Positions 50,453 through 61,232 are shown, numbered from the stretch's first letter. The stretch is DNA of 64,000 nt from Rhizobium sp. 32-5/1 (GCF_029537235.1 NZ_CP120638.1:496001-560000); one strand, 5' to 3'. Notes: generated from the letters alone by a model not told the origin. Translations and numbers: made by a program.

Positions 50453-51934
50453 TTACCACCACTTGGCGGGCGTAAAGCGGCCTGCCGCCTGCTCGATGAC
50501 ATGCGCCGTCTTGAACAGCGTTTCTTCTTCAAACGGCTTGCCGATCAGTTGCAGGCCGAGCGGCAGGCCCTTGTGGTCGAGGCCCGCGGGAACCGACAGG
50601 CCCGGCAGTCCGGCCATGTTGACCGTCACGGTGAAGATGTCATTAAGGTACATCTTGACCGGATCGGCTGCCAGATCCTCGTCGGCAATGCCGAAGGCCG
50701 AGGACGGAGTGGCCGGTGTCAGGATGGCATCGACGCCGGCATGGAAGGCCAGTTCGAAGTCGCGCTTGATCAGGGTGCGGACCTTCTGGGCCTGCAGGTA
50801 ATAGGCGTCGTAATAGCCGGCCGACAGCACATAGGTGCCGATCATGATGCGGCGCTTGACCTCGGTGCCGAAGCCGGCGGCACGGGTCTTCTCATACATG
50901 TCGGCAATGTCCTTGCCATCGACGCGAAGGCCATAGCGGACACCGTCGTAGCGGGCAAGATTGGACGAGGCTTCGGCCGGTGCCACGATGTAGTAGGCAG
51001 GAAGCGCATATTTCGTGTGCGGCAGGCTAATATCGACGATTTCGGCACCGGCATCCTTCAGCCAGGCAATGCCCTGTTGCCACAGGGTTTCGATCTCTTC
51101 CGGCATGCCCTCGACGCGGTATTCCTTCGGAATGCCGATCTTCATGCCCTTCAGCGACTGGCCGAGCGACTTTTCATAATCGGGCACCGGCAGATCGACG
51201 GATGTCGTATCCTTGGCGTCGACCGATGCCATCGACTTCAGCATGATTGCGGCATCGCGCACGTCACGGGCGATCGGGCCGGCCTGATCGAGCGAGGACG
51301 CGAAGGCGACGATGCCGAAGCGTGAGCAGCGGCCATAGGTCGGCTTGATGCCGACCGTTCCGGTGAAGGCGGCCGGCTGGCGGATAGAGCCGCCGGTATC
51401 GGTTGCCGTGGCACCGGCACAGAGGAATGCCGCAACGGCGGCGGCAGACCCGCCGGATGAACCGCCTGGCACCAAATCGAGATTCGATCCCTTGGCTTTC
51501 CACGGGTTCTTGACCGGTCCGTAATAGGAGCTTTCGTTCGATGAACCCATGGCGAACTCGTCCATGTTGAGCTTGCCGAGCATGACGGCGCCATCGTTCC
51601 ACAGGTTTTGGGTGACAGTCGATTCATACCGCGGCTGGAAGCCATCGAGAACATGGCTGCAGGCCTGGGTGTGTACGCCTTCGGTACCGAACAGATCCTT
51701 GATGCCGAGCGGAATGCCTTCGAGTTCACCACCCTTACCCGCCGCGATGCGCACGTCGGATGCCTTGGCCATCGACAAAGCCTTGTCCGGCGCTACCGTG
51801 ACATAGGCGTTCAAGACACCATTGGCTGCATCGATCGCGCCGAGATAGGCCTGTGTCAGTTCAACGGCAGTGATTTCCTTGGCGGCAAGCTTGGTGCGGG
51901 CCTCGGCAATGGTCAGGCGTGTCAGATCAGTCAT
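50453..51934 (-). CDS. gatA: Aspartyl/glutamyl-tRNA amidotransferase subunit A
   Basis: A 493-residue amidase-signature protein that releases ammonia from glutamine for the GatCAB complex. The catalytic triad is K79 ([10 protein letters not shown]), S159 ([11 protein letters not shown]) and S183 ([10 protein letters not shown]). The C-terminus (FTPAKWW) is normal. It starts 57 bases after the gatC stop. The frame is intact, unlike its two partner genes in this window, which each lack one base. Rhizobia use this route to make Gln-tRNA and often Asn-tRNA. Confidence 0.97.
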   Translation of the reverse strand: MTDLTRLTIAEARTKLAAKEITAVELTQAYLGAIDAANGVLNAYVTVAPDKALSMAKASDVRIAAGKGGELEGIPLGIKDLFGTEGVHTQACSHVLDGFQPRYESTVTQNLWNDGAVMLGKLNMDEFAMGSSNESSYYGPVKNPWKAKGSNLDLVPGGSSGGSAAAVAAFLCAGATATDTGGSIRQPAAFTGTVGIKPTYGRCSRFGIVAFASSLDQAGPIARDVRDAAIMLKSMASVDAKDTTSVDLPVPDYEKSLGQSLKGMKIGIPKEYRVEGMPEEIETLWQQGIAWLKDAGAEIVDISLPHTKYALPAYYIVAPAEASSNLARYDGVRYGLRVDGKDIADMYEKTRAAGFGTEVKRRIMIGTYVLSAGYYDAYYLQAQKVRTLIKRDFELAFHAGVDAILTPATPSSAFGIADEDLAADPVKMYLNDIFTVTVNMAGLPGLSVPAGLDHKGLPLGLQLIGKPFEEETLFKTAHVIEQAAGRFTPAKWW

Positions 51935-51991
51935 GACGGGAAACGGCTTTCAAAATTTGGTGTATGGGCGCGGCAGATGTTCGGCGGTCCA

Positions 51992-52278
51992 CTATTCGAC
52001 GACCTTCGGGACCAGGAAAAATTCCGGTCCGCATTCGGCGCGTTGGCAACGATATCGTCGGCCTTGTTACCATCGGTGACCGCATCCACCCGCTTCTTCA
52101 TGGCCATTGGCATCACCGAGGTCATCGGCTCGACGCCGGTCACATCGACCTCGGACAATTGTTCGACAAAGCCGAGAATGCCGTTGAGTTCACCGGTCAT
52201 CCGCTGCGCTTCCTCTTCGGTCACGGCAATGCGGGCAAGGCGCGCGACGCGCTTCACGGTGGCGAGGTCTACGGACAT
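51992..52278 (-). CDS. gatC: Aspartyl/glutamyl-tRNA amidotransferase subunit C (apparent 1-base deletion)
   Basis: A small helical subunit that wraps between GatA and GatB. The first 86 or so codons are standard ([47 protein letters not shown]). At 52017-52021 one base of an A-run seems lost: DRNF should continue FLVPKVVE and stop at 51992, giving 95 residues. As sequenced the frame overruns into a nonsense tail that would overlap gatA. The correction is supported by the exact match to the usual C-terminus. Confidence 0.93.
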
Positions 52279-52358
52279 GATCTTCTCCCGTCATAAAACT
52301 TTCCCCCGCTATAATGGCCGGAACGCGGCCACGCAACGGGGAATGTCGTTTGCAGGCC

Positions 52359-53063
52359 TCAGAGCGTCAGCAACTCTGCGACGTCAGGCGTTTCCGCCTT
52401 CATCTTTGCGCCATCCATGCCGGCGACGAATAGGTCCGGAGTCTGGTCGATGATGCCGAACGAGCCATAGTGGCAGGGAAGGACCGTGCCGAACTTGAAA
52501 TAACGCTGGCAGGCCAGCGCCGCCACGGCACCGCCCATGGTGAAACGATCGCCAATCGGCACGAGGCCGATTTCCGGTTGATGAAGTTCGTGGATCAGCG
52601 CCATGTCGGAGAAGATGTCGGTGTCGCCCATGTGGTACAAGGTCGGCTCGTCTTCGAAGTGCAGAACGAGACCATTGGCGCTGCCGAGCGAATGCGACAC
52701 GCCGTCTTCGCTGATCTGCGCGGAAGAATGCAGTGCGTTGACGAAGGTCGTGGAAAAGCCGCTGAGGTGGATCGTGCCGCCGGTATTGCCCATTTCAAGC
52801 GCGCTCACGCCCTTTGACCCGAGCCAAGCCGCAAGGTCGGCATTGGCGACAACGGTGGCGCCGGTTTCCTTGGCAAGCGCGATCGTGTCGCCGACATGGT
52901 CACCATGGCCGTGGGTCAGCAGAATGTGGGTCAGGCCGGCTGCCGCATCCTTGCGGGTTTCCTCGCGGAAGGATGGGTTACCTGTGAAGAACGGATCGAT
53001 CAGGATTTTCGCCTTGGCCGTCTCGATGTGAAAGGCGGAATGGCCGAGCCATTTGATTTTCAT
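52359..53063 (-). CDS. UPF0173-type metal-dependent hydrolase (metallo-beta-lactamase fold)
   Basis: A 234-residue protein of the UlaG-like/UPF0173 family. The metal motif HGHGDH is at 51-56, with further His/Asp ligands in [11 protein letters not shown] and the terminal CHYGSF region. The substrate is unknown; relatives act on lactones or phosphate esters. It lies 80 bases before gatC on the same strand and is divergent from ruvX. The ATG at 53063 begins [14 protein letters not shown]. Confidence 0.9.
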   Translation of the reverse strand: MKIKWLGHSAFHIETAKAKILIDPFFTGNPSFREETRKDAAAGLTHILLTHGHGDHVGDTIALAKETGATVVANADLAAWLGSKGVSALEMGNTGGTIHLSGFSTTFVNALHSSAQISEDGVSHSLGSANGLVLHFEDEPTLYHMGDTDIFSDMALIHELHQPEIGLVPIGDRFTMGGAVAALACQRYFKFGTVLPCHYGSFGIIDQTPDLFVAGMDGAKMKAETPDVAELLTL

Positions 53064-53161
53064 GGAATTGCTCCTGAAGTTGCTGCGCGCGGGGTGATTT
53101 CTGGGCGCGGGAAGAATATGGAATTGCGTCTAAGCAAGAAAAGATCGAATCGGCAAATCAC

Positions 53162-53656
53162 ATGGCTGTTGTTACCATCGAAGAACTCGCCGCAAAGCTG
53201 ACGCGCGGGCAGGCGATTGCCGGGCTCGACCTCGGCACCAAGACGATTGGCATTTCGGTATCGGATCTCGGCCGCCGGTTTGCGACCCCGCGCGAGGTGA
53301 TCCGGCGTGTGAAATTCGGACTGGATGCGCAAGCGCTCGTAGCCATGGCGGAGAAGGAAAGGGTGGCCGCCTTCATCATCGGCCTGCCGATCAACATGGA
53401 TGGCTCCGAAGGCCCCCGTGCGCAGGCGACACGCGCTTTCGTGCGCAACATGGAACAAAAGACGGAATTGCCGTTCGTCTTTTGGGACGAGCGGCTATCG
53501 ACGGTCGCGGCGGAACGTGTGCTGATTGAAATGGATGTGTCGCGCAAGAAGCGAGCGGACCGGATCGATTCGGCCGCCGCTTCCTTCATCCTTCAGGGCG
53601 CGCTGGACAGGCTTGCATCCCTCGAGAAGGCAGCGTCCGATGATACCGACGCCTGA
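53162..53656 (+). CDS. ruvX: Putative pre-16S rRNA nuclease / Holliday-junction resolvase-like protein
   Basis: A 164-residue RNase H-fold YqgF family protein. The first catalytic Asp lies in [17 protein letters not shown] (about D23), the conserved GLPINMDGS is near residue 79, and the last acidic residues are in [14 protein letters not shown] and [15 protein letters not shown]. YqgF is needed for 16S rRNA 5' maturation in E. coli. Its 3' end overlaps the gene on the opposite strand by 64 bases. It is encoded near gatCA, as in other rhizobia. Confidence 0.92.
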   Translation: MAVVTIEELAAKLTRGQAIAGLDLGTKTIGISVSDLGRRFATPREVIRRVKFGLDAQALVAMAEKERVAAFIIGLPINMDGSEGPRAQATRAFVRNMEQKTELPFVFWDERLSTVAAERVLIEMDVSRKKRADRIDSAAASFILQGALDRLASLEKAASDDTDA

Positions 53657-53937
53657 GCGGGCGGAAAGCGCAGGCGATACCAGGCCGCAATGGCCTTGCG
53701 TTTACGATAGGCGATGATGGCAAAGACGACGAGGCTGTCGAAAGCGATGGCGCGTGCGACCAGCGGCGGGATCGTTTCGGGCGGAATGCCAAGGATATTG
53801 CCATAGACGGCAAACACCAGATCATGCGCCTGCCGCGTCAGCATGAAGATGCCGAAACTCATGTCGTAGTAGGAAAGCCCATACCAGCCGGTCAAAAGGA
53901 TCACCGGGCAGGCCCATAGAATCAGAAACCACTTCAT
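53593..53937 (-). CDS. Small two-span membrane protein, unknown function
   Basis: A 114-residue protein with one N-terminal span ([20 protein letters not shown]) and a second ([19 protein letters not shown]), then a basic cytoplasmic-looking region and a variable Ser/Ala tail. GGGGAG precedes the ATG at 53937. It overlaps the stop of an upstream 46-codon gene by four bases (ATGA), so the two are likely co-translated. Its last 64 bases overlap ruvX in the opposite direction. It resembles small uncharacterised rhizobial membrane proteins; I cannot assign a function. Confidence 0.72.
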   Translation of the reverse strand: MKWFLILWACPVILLTGWYGLSYYDMSFGIFMLTRQAHDLVFAVYGNILGIPPETIPPLVARAIAFDSLVVFAIIAYRKRKAIAAWYRLRFPPAQASVSSDAAFSRDASLSSAP

Positions 53938-54074
53938 GCGGCTCTCCCCTCTTGCGACAGTCGGCCGATCAGATGAAACGCCGTCCAGTCGAGCGCCATG
54001 GCCGCAACCAGCACAACGGCCGGCATGGCAATGTCGAGCGGCAGCCCGGCAAAAAACATCATCATAATCATCAT
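53934..54074 (-). CDS. 46-residue hydrophobic peptide coupled to the next gene
   Basis: A short frame starting with a Met-rich stretch (MMIMMMFFAG) and a single hydrophobic span (LDIAMPAVVLVAAMALDW), ending [12 protein letters not shown]. Its TGA overlaps the ATG of the 114-codon membrane-protein gene (ATGA). The composition and coupling suggest a real small membrane protein. Against it, the ribosome binding site is weak (GAGAAC about 10 bases upstream) and the ATG repeats leave the start ambiguous. Confidence 0.5.
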   Translation of the reverse strand: MMIMMMFFAGLPLDIAMPAVVLVAAMALDWTAFHLIGRLSQEGRAA

Positions 54075-54263
54075 CAAGCCAGTTCTCACCGAACCGCTCC
54101 ATTCCGCACGCCGTTAAAACAATCTTTACCATCCCATCTTGCGCGTTAACCCTCAGCGCGCAACGTAAACCATTTGTTAAGGTTAATTTTCACAGGGCCA
54201 GCGAGGGTTGCCGCGGACGGTATCAGGGGTTAACGGTTGAACCCCGCCTCCCTGAGTGCCTGC

Positions 54264-55199
54264 ATGACCATCATCTTCGAAAGCATCCTGCCGATCTTCC
54301 TGCTGGTCCTTTTGGGCGTCTGGCTGAAGCGCTCGCCGCTGATCGACCTGACGCTCTGGGAAGGACTGGAGCAACTCGGCTATTTCATCCTGTTTCCCGC
54401 CCTGCTCTTCTCGACGCTGGCGACGGCGGATTTTGCCGGCATGAAGGCTGATGCGACGGCGGTCGCGACGATCGGCAGCATTACCCTGATGTCGGCCTGC
54501 CTTCTGGCGCTATGGCCGGAGCTGCGAAGGCGCAACGTGTCGCCACCCGCCTTCACGTCAGTGTTCCAGACGGCCACGCGCTGGAACGGCTTCATGGCGC
54601 TGGCCATTGCCCAGAAGCTCTATGGCCCGATCGGTCTCAGCCTGACCGCCCTGGTGATGACGCTCATCATCATCCCGATCAATTTCTACAATGTCGGCGT
54701 GCTGGTCTGGTTCGGCGGCGGTTCGAGGGGCTTGAAGTTCTTCGCCGTCAAGATCGCGACCAATCCGCTGATCGTCTCGTCGGTTCTCGGCATTCTGCTC
54801 AACGTCTTCGCCATTCCGGTCTATGGCCCGGTGCTCAGCGCCGTCGAGATGCTGGGCAACGCTTCGCTCAGCCTTGGCCTCGTGATGGTCGGTGCCGGCT
54901 TGAAGGTTGCGGATGCGCTGAGGCCGAGCCTGCTTGCAATCTTCGCTGTCTTCCTGAAACTCGTCATGATGCCGGTCTTCATGGTCGGAGCCAGCTATCT
55001 GCTGGGCATACGCGGCGACGCGCTGATGGTCATCGCGCTCGGCGCCAGCGTGCCGACCGCGATGAACGGCTATCTTCTCGCCAAGCAGATGGGCGGTGAT
55101 GCGCCGCTTTACGCAGCCGTCGCGACCGTGCAGACGCTGGTCTCGTTTTTTACGATCCCGCTGGTCCTGACCGTCACCGGTTATATCGCCGCCGGATAG
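54264..55199 (+). CDS. AEC-family (auxin efflux carrier type) permease
   Basis: A 311-residue integral membrane protein with about ten spans, two of them split by conserved prolines and asparagines as in the AEC/BART superfamily (FQTATRWNGFMALAIAQKLY; MLGNASLSLGLVMVGAG; GASVPTAMNGYLLAKQMGG). Members export small organic anions or malonate; the substrate here is unknown. I start at ATG 54264 (MTIIFESILPIFLLVLLG), not the earlier TTG. Its end overlaps the 3' end of the acyl-CoA dehydrogenase gene by 19 bases. Confidence 0.87.
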   Translation: MTIIFESILPIFLLVLLGVWLKRSPLIDLTLWEGLEQLGYFILFPALLFSTLATADFAGMKADATAVATIGSITLMSACLLALWPELRRRNVSPPAFTSVFQTATRWNGFMALAIAQKLYGPIGLSLTALVMTLIIIPINFYNVGVLVWFGGGSRGLKFFAVKIATNPLIVSSVLGILLNVFAIPVYGPVLSAVEMLGNASLSLGLVMVGAGLKVADALRPSLLAIFAVFLKLVMMPVFMVGASYLLGIRGDALMVIALGASVPTAMNGYLLAKQMGGDAPLYAAVATVQTLVSFFTIPLVLTVTGYIAAG

Positions 55200-56832
55200 A
55201 GCAGATCGACGATATAGGCGGAATCGAAACGCGAATCGAGCATGCCATAGGTCGAGCGCCAGCCGCCGGCTAGGCGCGATTCGAGAAAGGCATCGGCGAT
55301 ACGTCCGGCACCCAGCCGATAGAGTTCCGCCGCAGCAGCCGCCAGCGCCAGTTGTTCGATCAGCATGCGCGCAGCCCCTCGTCGCGTTCGCAAAGCGACA
55401 TGGCGGCGCGCAGCACATCGACCGTTTTCTTGGCCGCCGGCCCAAGATCGCGGCTGATCACCTGGAACAGGAGTTCGAACAGGTCCTTGCCGCGATGAAG
55501 CACGCGCAGGACATCGAGCGCCATGACATTGCCGGATCCTTCCCAGATGGCATTGACCGGGGCCTCGCGATAGTGCCGTGCGATCGGCCTCTCTTCGACA
55601 TAACCATTACCACCCAGGCACTCCATCGCCTCGTAGATCAGGCCGGGCGCGATCTTGCAGGTCCAGTATTTCGCGACCGGCGTCATGATCCGCGCGTAAG
55701 CTGCATCCTCGGCGCTATCACGCGCCTTGTCGAAGGCTTCCGCCAGGCGGAACGACAGCGCGCTTGCGGCCGCGACATCGAGCGCCATGTCGGCCAGCAC
55801 CCGCGTCATCATCGGCTGGGCGACGAGCGGCTTGCCCGAGACCTTGCGGCCGCGCGTATGGTGCACAGCCTCAGCGAGCGACGCGCGCATCATGCCGGAC
55901 GATGCCAGCGCGCAATCGAGACGGGTCAGCGTGACCATATCGAGGATCGTGCGCAGCCCACCATCCGGCGACCCGAGCAGGAAACCGAATGTGTCGGCAA
56001 ATTCGACCTCGGCCGATGCATTCGAGCGATTGCCGAGCTTGTCCTTCAGCCGCTGGAATTTCAAACCATTTGCGGCACCGTCCTCGAGCAGGCGCGGCAC
56101 GAGGAAACATCCAAGCCCGTCTCGGGTCTGCGCCAGCATGACGAAGGCGTCGCTCATCGGCGCCGACATGAACCACTTGTGGCCGTTGAGACGGTAGATC
56201 CCCTCGCCCACCCGATCGGCTGTCGAGGTGTTGGCGCGCACGTCGGTGCCGCCCTGCTTTTCCGTCATGCCCATGCCGATGGTCACGGCCGACTTCTGCA
56301 TCCACGGCTTGTTTGCCGAATCATACTTTCGCGACAGGATTTTCGGCGCCCACTCCTTCTGGACGACGGGCGAGGCCGTGATTGCCGCGACCGAGGCACT
56401 GGTCATCGTCAGCGGGCAGAGGTGGCCGCATTCGAGCTGCGCGGTCAGAAAGAAGCGCACGGCGCGCGCCTTGTGCGACCGGCCCTGCTCGTCCTTGATG
56501 TTTTCCCAGGCAGACGCATGAAGACCCGATGTCATCGAGCGGCGCATCAGCGCATGCCAGGCCGGGTGGAAATCGACCACGTCGAGCCGTTCGCCACGGG
56601 GACCATGGGTGCGCAATTGCGGCGTACCCTGGTTTGCCATGCGCGCAAGATCCTGCGCTTCGGGTGACGTCACATAGCGGCCGAGGATCTCGAACTCGTC
56701 GCGCAGGGAGCGCGGCATCGAGGAGGTCACATCGACCACCAGCGGATCGGAGCGATAGGCATTGATACCGGACCAGGGTTTGGGCTGGTTCAGTTCGCCA
56801 AGTTTTTGTTCAGTCCGGGTCAATTGAGTCAT
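55181..56832 (-). CDS. aidB: AidB-type acyl-CoA dehydrogenase (apparent 1-base deletion)
   Basis: A 550-residue acyl-CoA dehydrogenase family flavoprotein of the AidB branch (alkylation response in E. coli). Landmarks are CPLTMTSASVAAI, MGMTEKQGGTDVRANTS, YRLNGHKWFMSAPMSDAFV, and the C-terminal ECLGGNGYVEERPIARHYRE followed by EAPVNAIWEGSGNVMALDVL. The frame breaks at 55375-55378 (CCCC on the plus strand): CERDEG should continue AARMLIEQLALAAAAAELYR. With one base restored it ends at 55181, inside the permease gene's 3' end. It is divergent from pyrB. Confidence 0.9.
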
Positions 56833-57030
56833 GCGGCGTTTCTAGCGCATGTTCCGAAGGGGCGAAACTGCCCCCGATTGCGATATCGAAGGCTTGCCGC
56901 AACTATTTGCCAGGCGCTGCAAAACCGGCACAAAAACGTGGGTATGGAGATGATTGCCGCGCTGCCGCCTTGCCCGCCGGGAATGCACGGATTATAGACC
57001 AGCCAAATTCCAAACAGAGGCGGGTCTTTC

Positions 57031-57972
57031 ATGGATTTCTTTCCGCATCGTCACCTGCTGGGCATCAAAGGCCTGACGGAACAGAACATCACCCTCCTGC
57101 TCGATCGGGCCGATGAAGCCGTCAAGATTTCCCGCCAGCGCGAGAAGAAGACATCGACGCTTCGGGGCCTGACGCAGATCAACCTGTTCTTCGAAGCCTC
57201 TACCCGCACGCAAGCCTCCTTCGAACTGGCCGGCAAGCGGCTCGGCGCCGATGTGATGAACATGTCGGTCAGCAACTCCTCGGTGAAGAAGGGCGAAACG
57301 CTGATCGATACCGCGATGACGCTGAATGCCATGCACCCGGACGTGCTTGTCGTTCGCCATTCCTCCGCCGGTGCGGCCGCCCTTCTGGCACAAAAAGTCT
57401 CCTGCTCGGTCGTCAATGCCGGCGACGGGCAGCACGAGCATCCGACGCAGGCGCTGCTCGATGCGCTGACGATCCGCCGCGCCAAGGGCAAGCTGTCGCG
57501 CATCATCGTCGCCATCTGCGGCGACGTGCTGCACTCGCGTGTCGCCCGCTCCAATATCCTTTTGCTCAACCAGATGGGCGCCCGCGTCCGCGTCGTAGCA
57601 CCCGCAACACTGCTGCCCTCGGGCATCGCCGAGATGGGGGCCGAGGTCTACCATTCAATGGAAGAAGGCCTGAAGGACGCGGACGTCGTGATGATGCTGC
57701 GGCTTCAACGCGAGCGCATGGCCGGCTCCTTCGTTCCCTCGGTGCGCGAATATTTCCGCTATTTCGGCCTTGATGCCGAAAAGCTGAAGGCGGCCAAGGA
57801 AGACGCGCTCGTCATGCACCCGGGGCCGATGAACCGAGGCGTCGAGATCGCCTCGGAAATCGCCGACGGCCCGCAGAGCGTCATCGAGCAACAGGTGGAA
57901 ATGGGGGTCGCCGTACGCATGGCGGTCATGGAAACGCTTCTTCTCTCGCAGAACCAGGGACCCCGCGCATGA
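57031..57972 (+). CDS. pyrB: Aspartate carbamoyltransferase catalytic subunit
   Basis: A 313-residue ATCase, the first committed step of pyrimidine synthesis. The carbamoyl phosphate loop is [18 protein letters not shown] (S57, T58, R59, T60), and [12 protein letters not shown] and the aspartate-loop segment MLRLQRERM are present. No pyrI gene is seen. The ATG at 57031 follows AGGCGGG. Its stop overlaps the start of the next gene (ATGA), so PyrB and the DHOase-like protein are likely made together; in other bacteria a DHOase-like partner is needed for PyrB assembly. Confidence 0.96.
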   Translation: MDFFPHRHLLGIKGLTEQNITLLLDRADEAVKISRQREKKTSTLRGLTQINLFFEASTRTQASFELAGKRLGADVMNMSVSNSSVKKGETLIDTAMTLNAMHPDVLVVRHSSAGAAALLAQKVSCSVVNAGDGQHEHPTQALLDALTIRRAKGKLSRIIVAICGDVLHSRVARSNILLLNQMGARVRVVAPATLLPSGIAEMGAEVYHSMEEGLKDADVVMMLRLQRERMAGSFVPSVREYFRYFGLDAEKLKAAKEDALVMHPGPMNRGVEIASEIADGPQSVIEQQVEMGVAVRMAVMETLLLSQNQGPRA

Positions 57973-59257
57973 CCAACTCCCTCGTCCTGAAAAACCTTCG
58001 CATCATCGATCCCTCGCGCAATCTTGACGAGATCGGCATGATCATCGTCGAAAACGGCCTGATCGTCGCGGCCGGCAACGCAGCACAGAACCAGGGCGCG
58101 CCGGAAGGTGCCACGGTGAAGGATTGCAGCGGCCTTGTCGCCGTTCCGGGCCTTGTCGATGCCCGCGTCTTCGTCGGCGAACCCGGCGGTGAATACCGTG
58201 AGACAATCGAATCGGCTTCGCGCGCGGCCGCGGCGGGCGGCGTCACCTCGATCATCACCATGCCGGATACCGACCCCGTCATCGACGATATCGCGCTTGT
58301 CCAGTTCGTCCAGAAGACGGCGCGCGACAGAGCGTTGGTCAATGTCTATCCGGCAGCCGCTCTCACCAAGCATCTCGATGGCGAGGAAATGACCGAGTTT
58401 GGGCTTCTGCGCGATGCCGGTGCCGTCTGCTTCACCAATGGCCGCCGTCCGCTGCACGATACACTCGTGCTGCGCCGCGCCATGACCTATGCCCGCGAAT
58501 TCGGCGCCGTTATATCGCTTGAGACCCGCGATAAATATCTCGGCGCCGACGGCGTCATGAATGAGGGCTTCTGGCAAGCTGGCTTGGTCTGCCGGGTGTG
58601 CCGCGCGAGGCCGAAATCATTCCGCTGGAGCGTGACCTGCGGATCGCGGCTCTCACACGCGGCGCCTACCATGCCGCCAAGATCTCGCTTCCCGAATCGG
58701 TGGAAGCGATCACCACTGCCCGCAAGCGCGGCGCCAACGTCACCTGCGGCATCTCGATCAACCACCTGACGCTGAACGAGAACGACATCGGCGAATACCG
58801 GACCTTCTTCAAGCTTTCGCCGCCTCTGCGCGGCGAGGATGACCGGATGGCGATGGTCCAGGCACTCGCGGACGGCTTGATCGACATCATCGTTTCATCC
58901 CATGATCCACAGGACGTCGATACCAAGCGCCTGCCCTTTGCCGACGCCGCCGATGGCGCGATCGGGCTTGAAACCATGCTCGCGGCAGCCCTGCGCCTCT
59001 ACCACAGCGACCAGGTTTCGCTGATGCGGCTTATCGATGCCATGTCCACCCGCCCGGCCAAGATTTTCGGCCTTGATGCAGGAACGCTGAAGCCCGGTGC
59101 CAAGGCGGACATCACAGTGATCGATCTCGACGAGCCGTGGATCGTCTCCAAGGAGGCCATCGTCTCCCGCTCGAAAAACACACCGTTCGAAAATGCCCGC
59201 TTTACCGGCCGGGCGGTTCAAACCTATGTTGCGGGAAAACTGGTCCATTCGCTCTAG
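57969..59257 (+). CDS. Dihydroorotase-like protein, probable noncatalytic partner of PyrB (apparent 1-base deletion)
   Basis: A 429-residue amidohydrolase-fold protein after correction of a missing base near 58563-58568, where GVMNEG should continue [18 protein letters not shown]. It resembles dihydroorotase ([60 protein letters not shown]). But the metal-binding HxH of true DHOases is replaced by RVF, and the usual C-terminal DHAPH-type motif is SHDPQD. It therefore fits the noncatalytic PyrC'/PyrX group that pairs with PyrB. Rhizobial annotations often call it pyrC. Its start overlaps pyrB by four bases. A true DHOase should exist elsewhere. Confidence 0.85.
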
Positions 59258-59283
59258 GCGGATGGCGTGACGGAGGGGAACCC

Positions 59284-59898
59284 GTGGAACTTTTCAACTG
59301 GCAGCTCGCACTGCCGCTCACGCTTGGCTGCCTGGCGTTCGGCTATCTGCTCGGCTCGATCCCCTTCGGCCTGATCCTCACCCGCATGGCCGGGCTCGGC
59401 GATGTGCGCAAGATCGGCTCCGGCAATATCGGCGCGACCAACGTTCTGCGCACCGGCAACAAGAAGCTTGCTGCCGCCACCTTGCTGCTCGATGCCCTGA
59501 AAGGCACGGCGGCTGCGGCCATCGCCATGTATGCCTTCGGCGTGGAAGCGGGGATCGCTGCCGGCTTTGCCGCTTTCCTCGGCCATCTCTATCCCGTCTG
59601 GCTCGGTTTCAAGGGCGGCAAGGGCATTGCAACCTATATCGGCGTGCTCCTGGGCCTCGCACCGCTGATCGTGCTGGTCTTTGCCGCCGTCTGGCTCGCT
59701 CTTGCCAAGCTGACGCGGTATTCATCCCTTTCGGCACTGGTTGCAACGCTTGTCGTTCCGGTTGTATTGTTGGTTTCGGGCTATGGAAAAATCGGGTTGC
59801 TGTTCGTGGTGATGAGCTTCATCACCTGGATCAAGCACCGGGCAAACATTCAGCGGCTGCTTGCCGGCACCGAAAGCCGGATCGGCGAAAAAGGATAG
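59284..59898 (+). CDS. plsY: Acyl-phosphate:glycerol-3-phosphate acyltransferase
   Basis: A 204-residue polytopic membrane enzyme of the PlsY family, which makes lysophosphatidate from acyl-phosphate. Three conserved loops are seen: [35 protein letters not shown] and [20 protein letters not shown], with the catalytic Ser/Arg/Asn in the first and second. It starts at a GTG (59284) with GGAGGGG six bases upstream; longer in-frame starts run back into the DHOase-like gene. dprA begins seven bases after it ends. Confidence 0.95.
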   Translation: MELFNWQLALPLTLGCLAFGYLLGSIPFGLILTRMAGLGDVRKIGSGNIGATNVLRTGNKKLAAATLLLDALKGTAAAAIAMYAFGVEAGIAAGFAAFLGHLYPVWLGFKGGKGIATYIGVLLGLAPLIVLVFAAVWLALAKLTRYSSLSALVATLVVPVVLLVSGYGKIGLLFVVMSFITWIKHRANIQRLLAGTESRIGEKG

Positions 59899-59904
59899 GA
59901 CAGG

Positions 59905-61049
59905 ATGCCGGACGCCAGCGCAGGACGAAAAGGAATTGCGCTGACGGAACGACAGAGGATTGCCTGGCTGCGGCTGATCCGTAGCGACAATGTCGGACCT
60001 GCGACCTTCCGCGATCTCATCAATCATTTCGGCTCGGCCGAAACCGCGCTGGAAATGCTGCCGGAACTGTCGCGGCGCGGCGGCTCCACCCGCGCAATCC
60101 GTGTCGCTTCGCTTGCGGAAGCCGAAAAGGAATTGACCTTCGCGCACCGTTTTGGCGCCCGCTTCGTCGGCATTGGCGAGCCGGACTATCCACCCGCCCT
60201 GCGGCAGATCGATGCCGCGCCCCGCTTCTTGCGGTGAAAGGCAATCTGGCGGTCGCGACCGTGCCCTCGCTCGGCATTGTCGGCTCGCGCAACGCCTCTA
60301 TCAGCGGCGCGAAATTTGCCGCAATGATTGCCCGCGATGTGGGGCGCGCCGGCTACTCGGTCATTTCTGGCCTTGCCCGCGGGATCGATACGGCCGCCCA
60401 TCGGGCAAGCCTCGATACCGGGACGATTGCCGCGCTTGCTGGGGGCCTCGACCAGCCCTATCCGCCGGAAAATGTCGGCCTTCTGGACGAGATCACCGGT
60501 GGCAATGGCCTTGCGATCAGCGAGATGCCCTTCGGCTGGGAACCTCGCGCCCGGGATTTCCCGCGCCGCAACCGATTGATCGCCGGTGTCAGTCTGGGTC
60601 TGGCCGTGGTCGAAGCGGCGGCACGCTCAGGCTCCCTGATCACCGCGCGCTATGCTGCCGATTTCGGGCGGCTGGTCTTTGCTGTGCCGGGGTCGCCGCT
60701 CGATCCGCGCTGCCACGGCACCAACGGTCTGCTGAAGGACGGGGCGACGATTACCACCAGTCCACAGGACATTCTGGAAGCTCTGGCGCCGGCGAGCCGG
60801 ATAGATCTGTTTTCGCAACCGCAGGCCGAGGAGCCGGATGGCGAAGGAATCATGGCGCCGCCGCCGAACGATGACGAGCGCGCACGGATCACTGACGCGC
60901 TTGGTCCGACGCCCGTCGAGATCGACGACATCATCCGCCACACCGGTCTCTCGCCTTCGGCGATCTATCTCGTGCTGCTAGAACTGGACCTCGCCGGGCG
61001 GCTTCACCGGCACGCCGGCGGGCTTGTGTCGTTGAGCCTGCTGGATTGA
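59905..61049 (+). CDS. dprA: DNA-processing protein DprA (apparent 1-base deletion)
   Basis: DprA protects incoming single-stranded DNA and loads RecA during transformation. After correction it has 381 residues: an N-terminal SAM-like region (RIAWLRLIRSDNVGPATFRD), a Rossmann-like domain (LGIVGSRNASISG; VISGLARGIDTAAH; ISEMPFGWEPRARDFPRRNR; GSLITARYAADFGR) and a C-terminal winged helix (DALGPTPVEIDDIIRHTGLS). The frame breaks at 60220-60223 (CCCC): IDAAP should continue PLLAVKGNLAVATV. It lies directly after plsY. Confidence 0.92.
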
Positions 61050-61052
61050 CAG

Positions 61053-61232
61053 CTAGCGTTTTCCGGCCTGTATGTCGCCCGCTTCCACGAAGGCCATCTC
61101 GATCAGGTAACACAGCATGTCGGCGCCCTCATTGCTGGCGACGCCCCGCAGTTCGCCGAGCATCTGGCGGATATAGGCGATGTTTTCATGCGTCTGCCTG
61201 CTCTTGGCGGCGCCGTTCGTGGTCGGAATCAT
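61053..61232 (-). CDS. 59-residue conserved-looking small protein, unknown function
   Basis: A short gene opposite to its neighbours, starting at ATG 61232 with GGAAGAG five bases upstream. The protein (MIPTTNGAAKSRQTHENIAY, then IRQMLGELRGVASNEGADM and LCYLIEMAFVEAGDIQAGKR) is predicted to be mainly helical and soluble. It ends four bases from the dprA stop. Codon use and the ribosome binding site suggest that it is real, and I recall similar short proteins in rhizobia; I know no function. Confidence 0.65.
   Translation of the reverse strand: MIPTTNGAAKSRQTHENIAYIRQMLGELRGVASNEGADMLCYLIEMAFVEAGDIQAGKR

Noticed and set aside
59137-59898. A longer plsY starting inside the upstream gene
   Set aside because: The GTG at 59284 has a strong GGAGGGG site and gives the normal PlsY N-terminus; the extension lies in another gene's coding sequence.
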